This document shows, piece by piece, positions 1 to 5,484 of a stretch of DNA of 5,741 nucleotides. The position numbers were made by a program, and so were the translations under genes. This DNA is from Chloroflexota bacterium. GTDB taxonomy: Bacteria; Chloroflexota; Anaerolineae; SpSt-600. Each line of letters starts with the position of its first letter. Positions within the stretch are counted from its first letter, which is position 1. The stretch is from assembly GCA_011041825.1 (NCBI GenBank), contig DRAO01000159.1, positions 1-5,741 of the forward strand, written 5' to 3'. The notes below the pieces were generated by a model, which saw only the letters and a list, made by a program, of their open reading frames with translations, had not been told where the DNA came from and did no database searches.

Positions 1-7
1 AGGTTTA

Positions 8-28
8 GCCTGATGTTCAACATCAGGC
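8..28. promoter_or_regulatory. Perfect palindrome in the leader of the sugar-binding lipoprotein gene
   Basis: The arms GCCTGATGTT (8-17) and AACATCAGGC (19-28) are exact reverse complements around a single central C, 63 nt before the lipoprotein start codon. A one-base centre suits a dimeric repressor operator better than an RNA hairpin, and no T-run follows on either strand, which argues against a factor-independent terminator. Sugar-uptake genes are often controlled by LacI-, GntR- or ROK-type repressors, but the site cannot be assigned to any of them from sequence. A weaker dyad, TCAATG (34-39) and CATTGA (51-56), lies between it and the gene. No convincing -35/-10 pair was found. Confidence 0.5.
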
Positions 29-77
29 AATGCTCAATGAGGGGTTCCGCCATTGAAGGTGAGATTAGATATCCTGT

Positions 78-84
78 AAGGAGG
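78..84 (+). promoter_or_regulatory. Ribosome-binding site of the sugar-binding lipoprotein
   Basis: AAGGAGG is a near-perfect Shine-Dalgarno sequence, 7 nt before the ATG at 92. It fixes the start that places the signal peptide at the N-terminus. Confidence 0.85.
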
Positions 85-91
85 GAGTGAG

Positions 92-1414
92 ATGAAAAAG
101 CTGATGATTACAGGGTTAATGGTGACCATCATAGCTCTCATTGTAGCGGCATGTGCCCCCAAAGCAACCCCTACTCCCACTCCTGTACCTGCACCTGCTA
201 CTCCCACACCTGCCGAGAAGGCAAAGGTTAAACTCACCGTCATCCATTGGGGTAGCTCGGGGGAGAGGGACCTCTACGCCGGCTGGATCAAGCAATTTAT
301 GGAAGAGCATCCTAACATCGAGGTTGAGCAGATCCACGTTCCCAAGAACTATTGGGACAAGGTGGCCGCTATGTTTGCCGCCGGTACTCCGCCTGACCTG
401 ATGTTTATGGGTTACCCCGAGATGGTTAAATACGCTTCGGAAGGGGTTCTGCTTCCCCTTGATGATTACCTGGCCAAGGACCCTGAGGTGAACAAGGATA
501 TGTTCTTCCCCGCCCTGATCAAGGCCTTCACCTATGAGGGGAAAATTTATGGGGTGCCCAAGGACTGGAACACCCAGGTGCTCTATTACAATAAGACCCT
601 CTTCGACAAGGCCGGGCTCTCTTATCCCGATAAGAGCTGGACTTGGGATGATGTCCTTGAGGCTGCCAAGAAGCTAACCGCCGACACCGATGGCGACGGG
701 GTAACCGATCAGTGGGGCTTTGTCACCGATGTGGGGATGAACCGCATCGGAGCCTGGATTTATGCCAACGGCGGGAGCATCCTGAGCGAAGACAAGACCA
801 AGTGCACGCTGACCGAACCTCCTGCGGTGGAGGCCCTCAAGTTCCTTACCGATATGATGTTCAAATACAAGGTTGCACCCAGCAAGAAAGAGCTTGGGGA
901 GCTCTCGGCCAAGGAAATGTTTGCCAGCGGGAAGGCAGCTATGTACGTATGCGGTGGCTGGCGTATCCTGGGCTTCCGGGAGATCAAGGACTTTGAATGG
1001 GACATCGCCCCTATCCCTATCAGCCCCAGGACGGGCAAGCGGGGTACGGTGGTGGATACCGTCGCCTGGTCTGTGGCTAAAGCCACTAAGAACCCGGATG
1101 CCGCCTGGGAGCTTGTGAAGTTCTTCGTCGGGGAGCGGGGCCAGGTGCGCACCGCCGAATCCGGGATGGCCACACCTTCGATGATCAAGTATGCCCGCTC
1201 TGATGCCTTCGTCAAGTCCACGCCTCCCGAGCATCGCTCAGTGTTGATTGAGTACACTGAGGACGAGATCCATTATTACCCGGTCATCCCCAATATGGGC
1301 GAGATGTGGTCGGCCTGGAGCCAGGAACTGAGCCAGATGTGGCTGGGGCAGAAGTCCGTCGAAGACAGCGTCAAAGCTTTCTGCGAGCGCATTAAACCTG
1401 CCCTGCCCAAGTAA
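92..1414 (+). CDS. ABC transporter sugar-binding lipoprotein (extracellular solute-binding protein family 1)
   Basis: This is the substrate-capturing lipoprotein of a carbohydrate ABC importer, anchored outside the cytoplasmic membrane. The 440-residue protein starts with a lipoprotein signal peptide: a KK n-region, a hydrophobic core at about 5-18, and the lipobox VAAC with the lipidated Cys at 21. A TP/PA-rich spacer follows at about 25-40. The mature domain has family-1 hallmarks: a beta strand with HWG (52-54), AAGTPPDLMFMG (96-107), IYGVPKDWNTQVLYYNKTLF (152-171), and near the C-terminus WSVAKATKNPDAAWELVKFF (326-345). DTDGDG at 198-203 (Asp198, 200, 202) resembles the calcium-binding loop often seen in these proteins. 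Trp-rich segments (W184, W186, W290, W406, W409) may stack on sugar rings. The length is normal for the family. No permease or ATPase gene lies downstream; a hairpin terminator follows. The substrate is unknown, and beta-mannosides are only suggested by the GH130 neighbour. Confidence 0.93.
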   Translation: MKKLMITGLMVTIIALIVAACAPKATPTPTPVPAPATPTPAEKAKVKLTVIHWGSSGERDLYAGWIKQFMEEHPNIEVEQIHVPKNYWDKVAAMFAAGTPPDLMFMGYPEMVKYASEGVLLPLDDYLAKDPEVNKDMFFPALIKAFTYEGKIYGVPKDWNTQVLYYNKTLFDKAGLSYPDKSWTWDDVLEAAKKLTADTDGDGVTDQWGFVTDVGMNRIGAWIYANGGSILSEDKTKCTLTEPPAVEALKFLTDMMFKYKVAPSKKELGELSAKEMFASGKAAMYVCGGWRILGFREIKDFEWDIAPIPISPRTGKRGTVVDTVAWSVAKATKNPDAAWELVKFFVGERGQVRTAESGMATPSMIKYARSDAFVKSTPPEHRSVLIEYTEDEIHYYPVIPNMGEMWSAWSQELSQMWLGQKSVEDSVKAFCERIKPALPK

Positions 1415-1434
1415 GCCACGTCCGGCCTGGGCGG

Positions 1435-1472
1435 TGAGGGCACATACCTGTCCGGTATGTGCCCTCAGTTTT
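1435..1472 (+). terminator. Hairpin terminator after the sugar-binding lipoprotein gene
   Basis: A perfect 14-bp stem, TGAGGGCACATACC (1435-1448) pairing with 1454-1467, encloses a 5-nt loop (TGTCC). It is followed by G and then TTTT (1469-1472). It begins 21 nt after the stop codon. The T-run is short, so termination may be partial or the hairpin may mainly protect the mRNA 3' end. Such hairpins often keep binding-protein mRNA more abundant than downstream genes. Confidence 0.8.
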
Positions 1473-1524
1473 CACTTTGAGGATAAGCTCTACAACTTCA
1501 CCTTATTACCACAATGGCTCTGAC

Positions 1525-1532
1525 AAGGAGGT
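1525..1532 (+). promoter_or_regulatory. Ribosome-binding site of the GH130 gene
   Basis: AAGGAGGT is a full-strength Shine-Dalgarno sequence with an 8-nt spacer to the ATG at 1541, which supports that start. Confidence 0.85.
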
Positions 1533-1540
1533 AAGACCTT

Positions 1541-2524
1541 ATGAAACTTAGACGCCACAAAGGGAATCCCATCTTAAAACCCAGGGGGGATACTTGGGAA
1601 TCCATTGCTGTCTTCAACCCGGCCGTTGCTTATATGGATGGTAAGATCCACCTGCTTTACCGGGCCGTAGGGGAATATGTTCACTACATTTCAAGGCTTG
1701 GCCACGCTGTTTTCGATGAAAACCTCAACCTGGTAGCTCGCTCGGACAAGCCCTGCTTCTCGCCTGAGATAGAACTGTGGGAGGTGTCTGTTGAGGATGC
1801 GAGGCTCACGCCCCTTGAAGGCCAACTTTATATGACTTATGTCATCACACCTACGCCTTGTCCCCCCTATGCTGTCCGCAGACGCTTGGGCATTCCCCTT
1901 CCACCTCAAGCTCGCACCCGCATTTCTCTCGCTGAGGTCACCATCGAGTCGGGGCGTATGAGCTTTCAGAGGTTGGGCATCATCACCCCTTATGGAGCTA
2001 ACGAACGGGATACGGTTCTGTTCCCAGAGAAGATCAGAGGAAAGTATGCTGCCCTCCACAGGCCGAGTGCCTGGATTGGCCCCGGTTATCCCACTGATGT
2101 CCCCGGTATCTGGTTCGCTTACCTTGATGATATAGCTGGCAGGATGTATGAACACAGGCTCGTGATGAAGCCGGAGCAGCCCTGGGAATCCAGGAAGATA
2201 GGGGCCGGGCCACCGCCGTTGAAGACCGAAGAAGGCTGGCTCTTAATTTACCACGGGGTTGATGAGGATAGGGCATACCGGGCGGGCGCAGCTCTCTTGG
2301 ACCTCGAAGAGCCGTGGAGGGTCATCGCCCGTACTCCGGAACCAATACTGGAGCCTGAGGAGGAATATGAGAAAGAAGGCGATGTCCCAAACGTTGTGTT
2401 TCCAGAAGGAGCCGTAATCCTCGGTGATGAACTCTTTATCTTCTATGGAGCGGCAGATAAGGTCTGTTGTGCCGCAAGTGTAAATCTAAGCAGGTTCATC
2501 GAATACCTGTTAACCAGATGTTAA
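1541..2524 (+). CDS. Glycoside hydrolase family 130 protein, probable beta-mannoside phosphorylase
   Basis: GH130 enzymes are cytoplasmic five-bladed beta-propellers. Most phosphorolyse beta-mannosides (beta-1,4 manno-oligosaccharides, mannosyl-glucose or beta-1,2-mannobiose) to mannose 1-phosphate; a minority hydrolyse. The 327-residue protein has no signal peptide. Visible signatures are NPIL near the N-terminus, AVFNPAVAYMDGKIHLLYRA (23-42), SRLGHAV (51-57), VEDARLT (84-90) with Asp86 matching the family general acid, RDTVLFPEKIRGKYAALHRP (156-175), IGAGPPPLKTEEGWLLIYHG (220-239), and GDVPNVVFPEGAV (280-292) followed by FYGAAD (301-306). Family members usually read EDPR, so Ala87 is a mild deviation. 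Residues about 103-127, rich in Pro and Arg, look like an insertion between two propeller strands and may shape the substrate entrance. Retained basic residues (R156, K168, H173, R174, H238) favour a phosphorylase over a hydrolase, but linkage and substrate cannot be read. An 11-bp tandem duplication forms the C-terminus. The glycosyltransferase gene follows after 35 nt, probably in one operon. Confidence 0.92.
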   Translation: MKLRRHKGNPILKPRGDTWESIAVFNPAVAYMDGKIHLLYRAVGEYVHYISRLGHAVFDENLNLVARSDKPCFSPEIELWEVSVEDARLTPLEGQLYMTYVITPTPCPPYAVRRRLGIPLPPQARTRISLAEVTIESGRMSFQRLGIITPYGANERDTVLFPEKIRGKYAALHRPSAWIGPGYPTDVPGIWFAYLDDIAGRMYEHRLVMKPEQPWESRKIGAGPPPLKTEEGWLLIYHGVDEDRAYRAGAALLDLEEPWRVIARTPEPILEPEEEYEKEGDVPNVVFPEGAVILGDELFIFYGAADKVCCAASVNLSRFIEYLLTRC

Positions 2525-2529
2525 CCAGA
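2508..2529. repeat. 11-bp tandem duplication across the GH130 stop codon
   Basis: TGTTAACCAGA occurs twice head to tail (2508-2518 and 2519-2529). The second copy supplies the TGT and TAA that end the GH130 gene. Because 11 is not a multiple of three, removing one copy would keep the frame open to a TGA at 2554-2556, adding eight residues after Arg326 of the present protein in place of Cys327 and ending 3 nt before the glycosyltransferase ATG. Confidence 0.9.
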
Positions 2530-2559
2530 GGGAACAAACGGATTTGTAAGGGCTGAATT

Positions 2560-3795
2560 ATGAAAGGAAGTTTGGAGGTTTTTATTGTCATACCAACTTA
2601 TTGGACCTGGAGGCGGGACCAGCTTGGTGAAGCCTCTGGAGCGCTCTTTGACCACCCAACTCCGGTGGATGGCAAGAGCACTTTGCCACGCCTGCTGCGT
2701 TCCCTATGCCAGGTGAAAGAACCTCCCTTCTCAGTGCTTGTCCTGACAGCCACCGTTCACCCTGACCTGGAGCAAGCTGCTGCGGAGAGGGTAAATGGCC
2801 TTATTGCCCCTTTCCGTGAAAGTTTCCCCATTGCCCAGTTCTCTGCTGAGGAGTTGAAATTGGTCCGGAAACGGGCACAGGAATTGGGCCAATGGGACCT
2901 CCTGCCCTTCCTCTCTTTGCGAAGTTACCCCGGGGTGCGCAATTGCCAGCTAATCATCCCTCACATTTTGGGAGCGGAGGTCATTGTTGCTCTGGATGAT
3001 GATGAGGTAATTGAACCAGATTACCTGCCTAAAGCTCTCGAATTCATCGGGCAGGAATACAGAGGCAAAAGGGTATGGGGCTTAGGGGGCCTTTACCTGG
3101 ATAAGGAAGGGAACCCTTTCCTGCCGGAGCACCCTCCAACGGGGAATATCTTCCTGGATAAGAACATTTTTATGAACCAGGCTATCAAAAGGCTCCTGGA
3201 AAAGCCAGGCCGGTTAGCTCGGACTTACATCGCTTTCGGAGGCAATATGGTCCTTCACCGCAATCTCTTCACCCGGGTTCCTTTTGATCCCGCCATTACC
3301 CGGGGGGAGGACATTGATTACGTGATAAACGCTCACCTGGCCGGGTTTGATTTCTGGTTCGATAAGGAGCTGACCATCACCCACTTGCCCCCTGAACCCT
3401 ATGGGGCCTTGCCTTACACTAAATTGCTTCAGGATGTGTACCGGTTCATCTACGAACGGGAGAAATTGCGCCTAGCAGCAGAGCGGGATGATGTAAATCC
3501 CCTCCCTCTTGAGGCTCTCAACCCCTACCCTGGGCGCTTCTTGCAGGATGATTTAACGGATCAAGCCCTGGAGGCGCTCCGAAGCAAAGCTACTCCTGAA
3601 ATGGTATCCTCTTATGACTCTCCTGAGGCTATAATCACCGCTGCAAGAAGGCATACGGATCGAATGGCCCCTTGCTACTTCGGTCTCGCCAGGGTGTGGC
3701 CTTGTTTGATGGAAATCCTGGGTCAGGATGCATCATTGCGTCAGAGATTGCTTGCTCGGTTTGGCTTTCCATCAGTGAGCCTGGGAAAGTTATGA
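2560..3795 (+). CDS. GT-A fold (GT2-like) glycosyltransferase, soluble
   Basis: This is probably a nucleotide-sugar-dependent glycosyltransferase acting in the cytoplasm. The 411-residue protein has no signal peptide or membrane segment. The start of the GT-A fold is visible as VFIVIPTYW (7-15). The metal and nucleotide-sugar site is VIVALDDDEVIEPDY (141-155), with the DxD-type cluster Asp146-Asp148. GGLYLD (176-181), FGGNMVLHR (226-234) and RGEDIDYVINAHLAGFDFWF (248-267) follow; E250-D251 is the expected catalytic-base ED pair, and ITHLPPEP (273-280) has a His275 of the kind that often completes metal binding. The last roughly 110 residues are helical-looking with no recognised domain. An AAGGG ribosome site (2548-2552) lies 7 nt before the ATG. 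The pairing with GH130 suggests a mannosyl donor such as GDP-mannose, but donor, acceptor and linkage are inferred only. I do not recognise a characterised orthologue. Confidence 0.82.
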   Translation: MKGSLEVFIVIPTYWTWRRDQLGEASGALFDHPTPVDGKSTLPRLLRSLCQVKEPPFSVLVLTATVHPDLEQAAAERVNGLIAPFRESFPIAQFSAEELKLVRKRAQELGQWDLLPFLSLRSYPGVRNCQLIIPHILGAEVIVALDDDEVIEPDYLPKALEFIGQEYRGKRVWGLGGLYLDKEGNPFLPEHPPTGNIFLDKNIFMNQAIKRLLEKPGRLARTYIAFGGNMVLHRNLFTRVPFDPAITRGEDIDYVINAHLAGFDFWFDKELTITHLPPEPYGALPYTKLLQDVYRFIYEREKLRLAAERDDVNPLPLEALNPYPGRFLQDDLTDQALEALRSKATPEMVSSYDSPEAIITAARRHTDRMAPCYFGLARVWPCLMEILGQDASLRQRLLARFGFPSVSLGKL

Positions 3796-3798
3796 AAG

Positions 3799-4707
3799 TT
3801 AATACAGGAATTTGACCGTTTTGGGGTGTATTTTGAAGGTGGCCGGGGCTGTTCCCACTATCTCACCTTCAGCCTGGATAAAGACCTCGCTTTCGGAGTG
3901 GACTTTTATGTGCCGTGCTTTGTAAGCATCCACTTTCGGGTGTTCCAGGTGAGTGCCCTTGTACACCCGGGCCACATTTGCCACGAATTCAAGTTTGGGC
4001 ATATCGCCTATGATGAGCACATCAAACAACCCGTCATCAAGCTCCGCTTCGGGGGCTACGAACATCCCCCCGGCAAAATACTTCCCTATGGCTATCACGA
4101 GAAAATAGGCCTTCTGTTCGAGGGCCTTTCCGTCCATCTCAATCCGGTAATGCTTGCTCCGGTAAGTAACCAGGGAGATGAAGAGGTTGAAGAGATAAGG
4201 TATCGTGCCCCCCAGGAATTTAGGGGCACGGTTGGTCCGCTCAGCCACTTCAGCATCGAAACCCATCCCTGCTATGTTGATGAAATAGCGGCGCTCGGGC
4301 TTGCCTTCTTTCAGGCACTCTATCTCGCCCAAATCCACCAGGCGTGTCCTCCCCTCCAGCAGCCGCTTAAAAGCTTCCACCGGGTCACGAGGCAGGTTGA
4401 GGCTTCGGGTAAAATCAGAGCCCGTGCCGCCCGGAATTGCCCCTATCGTTACGTCCACATCAAGCCCTTCCTGGAAGACGCCATTGACTACTTCGTTAAG
4501 GGTGCCATCTCCGCCGAAGGCCACGATGGTTTGAAACCCTTTCTGCACGGCTTCTCGGGCCAGGTGGATGGCGTGCTGATGATATTGGGTGAGCGAGGAG
4601 GAGAAAGGAACCCCTCGGGATTCCAGGAATTCCCTTACCTGGGGCCATTTCTTGCCCACCTTCCCATTGGCGGCTACGGGGTTTACAATCACCATCATCT
4701 CTTGCAT
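3799..4707 (-). CDS. Diacylglycerol kinase family lipid kinase (DagK/YegS/BmrU type)
   Basis: The protein belongs to the soluble lipid-kinase family that phosphorylates diacylglycerol or related lipids with ATP, typically recycling diacylglycerol into phosphatidate at the inner membrane face. Counting from the ATG at 4707 (302 residues), it shows NPVAANGK (9-16), the nucleotide-binding GGDGT (65-69), PGGTGSDF (92-99), NIAGMGFDAEV (144-154), APEAELDDGLFDV (218-230) and EGE (280-282), where most relatives have DGE. The length is typical. An in-frame ATG at 4725 would add six residues but overlaps pth and has no good ribosome site. The 4707 start is preferred because GGAGGT (4722-4717) lies 9 nt upstream; ATG codons at 4698 and 4695 are also possible. 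The gene is separated from pth by 7 nt and is probably cotranslated with it. It converges on the glycosyltransferase gene, with 3 bp between stops. The exact lipid substrate is not determinable. Confidence 0.92.
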   Translation of the reverse strand: MQEMMVIVNPVAANGKVGKKWPQVREFLESRGVPFSSSLTQYHQHAIHLAREAVQKGFQTIVAFGGDGTLNEVVNGVFQEGLDVDVTIGAIPGGTGSDFTRSLNLPRDPVEAFKRLLEGRTRLVDLGEIECLKEGKPERRYFINIAGMGFDAEVAERTNRAPKFLGGTIPYLFNLFISLVTYRSKHYRIEMDGKALEQKAYFLVIAIGKYFAGGMFVAPEAELDDGLFDVLIIGDMPKLEFVANVARVYKGTHLEHPKVDAYKARHIKVHSESEVFIQAEGEIVGTAPATFKIHPKTVKFLY

Positions 4708-4714
4708 TTCCTCC

Positions 4715-5296
4715 CTACCTCCCATCCCTATTTCTCTGAGCCAGCCAATTAAGGGCTGCTTCCATCCCCCTTGTAATCCAGGTCTCTACAACCTCTATGC
4801 CTACCTCATAGGCCCGTTCCATCGCTGCTTTCTCGTCCTCGGTGAATTCGCTGAGCACATAATCTATTGCATCTCCGTGGGGAGGGCGGCCTATGCCAAA
4901 GCGCAGGCGGGGGAACTGCTGATTCCCAAGGGCCCGGATAATCGAATCCATCCCCTTGTGCCCCCCGGCGCTTCCCTTTGGCCTCAGCCTGACCGTTCCC
5001 AAGGGCAGGTCCATATCATCGTAGATGACCAGCAGGTCGCTCAATTCCACCTCGTAGGCTTTGACCAGAGGTTTAACCGCCTGCCCACTCAGGTTCATAA
5101 AGGTGAGGGGCTTGGCCAGGAGGACCTGGTGGCCGTTAATTTCCCCCTGAGCCAGGCAGGCCCTGAATTTAAAGGTGGTGAAGTTAAGCCTATGCTTGTG
5201 GGCCAAGCGGTCCAGGAACTGGAACCCCACATTGTGGCGGGTTTCAGCATACTCTGGCCCCGGGTTCCCCAAGCCAACCAGGAGCTTCCTCCCCAT
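4715..5296 (-). CDS. pth: Peptidyl-tRNA hydrolase
   Basis: The enzyme cleaves the ester bond of peptidyl-tRNAs that drop off ribosomes, recycling tRNA; it is cytoplasmic and normally essential. The 193-residue length is typical of bacterial Pth. Motifs are VGLGNPGPEYAETRHNVG (7-24) with Asn11 and catalytic His21, KPLTFMNLSG (62-71) with Asn68, IYDDMDLPLGTVRLRPKGSA (91-110) with Asp94, and GGHKG (111-115). The E. coli enzyme uses N10, H20, N68, D93 and N114. The first four are conserved, but the fifth is Lys114 here. RFGIGRP (132-138) and a C-terminal helix complete the fold. The ATG at 5296 gives the canonical N-terminus, although its ribosome site is weak (GGGATGAAAAGCT before the ATG). The stop TAG at 4715-4717 lies 7 nt before the lipid-kinase start, so the two genes form a unit. 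Confidence 0.96.
   Translation of the reverse strand: MGRKLLVGLGNPGPEYAETRHNVGFQFLDRLAHKHRLNFTTFKFRACLAQGEINGHQVLLAKPLTFMNLSGQAVKPLVKAYEVELSDLLVIYDDMDLPLGTVRLRPKGSAGGHKGMDSIIRALGNQQFPRLRFGIGRPPHGDAIDYVLSEFTEDEKAAMERAYEVGIEVVETWITRGMEAALNWLAQRNRDGR
4717..4722 (-). promoter_or_regulatory. Ribosome-binding site of the lipid kinase, inside the end of pth
   Basis: GGAGGT on the minus strand is formed by the last Gly and Arg codons and the first base of the stop codon of pth. It sits 9 nt before the ATG at 4707. It decides between the kinase start candidates and suggests translational coupling: ribosomes finishing pth uncover or reinitiate at this site. Confidence 0.7.
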
Positions 5297-5460
5297 AGCT
5301 TTTCATCCCATCGCTCTTGCGGCAGCTCCACACATAATTATGGTCACGTAAGAAGCGGGCTTTCGCCTGCAAAAACGCTTCCTTATCCCAACCCGTCCGG
5401 TGCCGAACCGCCGGGCTTCTGCCAAATTTTGCGGAAGATTTTAAGGAAGGTGCTGGGCAT
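5244..5460 (-). pseudogene. Possible small frame-shifted ORF upstream of pth
   Basis: On the minus strand an ATG at 5460 opens a 25-codon frame beginning MPSTFLKIFRKIWQKPGG and ending at TAA 5383-5385. From about 5395 the frame one base further on is open as GWDKEAFLQAKARFL followed by RDHNYVWSCRKSDGMKSY. It runs into pth and stops at TGA 5244-5246. Skipping one base near the GGG at 5391-5393 joins the two into about 71 residues, with codon use like the neighbouring genes and an amphipathic, basic, aromatic-rich composition. It may be a real small gene broken by mutation or by a one-base sequencing error, or chance. There is no clear ribosome site, and the last 17 or so codons are simply an alternative frame of pth. 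The product is not recognised. Confidence 0.3.
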
Positions 5461-5484
5461 CAAGCAAGCTAATCCAGCTTGGGT

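Noticed and set aside
1..90. Frame 1 is open from the window edge to TGA 88-90, as if an upstream gene ended just before the lipoprotein
   Set aside because: Twenty-nine open codons are easily due to chance, the residues do not look like a protein end, and the stretch contains the perfect palindrome and ribosome site. It stays possible but unsupported.
674..1257. Overlapping minus-strand open frames inside the sugar-binding protein gene
   Set aside because: They are shadows of the strongly supported + strand gene, with no family resemblance.
3834..3871. Inverted repeat TGAAGGTG / CACCTTCA near the end of the lipid kinase, considered as a terminator for the glycosyltransferase
   Set aside because: The loop is 22 nt, there is no T-run on the + strand, and it lies within conserved kinase coding sequence.
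3826..4752. Long open frame on the + strand (308 codons) opposite the lipid kinase
   Set aside because: It is wholly antisense to a gene with clear kinase motifs, and its translation shows no recognisable fold or motif. Codon bias of the real gene keeps this frame open.
5333..5342. AT-rich palindrome CATAATTATG upstream of pth, considered as a -10 element
   Set aside because: No -35-like hexamer lies at a workable distance on the minus strand.
5352..5381. Nested hairpin GAAGCG ... CGCTTC with an inner GGC/GCC stem before pth, considered as a small RNA or regulatory element
   Set aside because: The stems are short with an unpaired bulge, and the region reads as plausible coding sequence in a shifted frame, which explains it at least as well.
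5465..5481. Hairpin CAAGCT / AGCTTG just after the stop of the right-edge gene
   Set aside because: The stem is only 6 bp and no T-run follows on the minus strand, so it is too weak to call a terminator.
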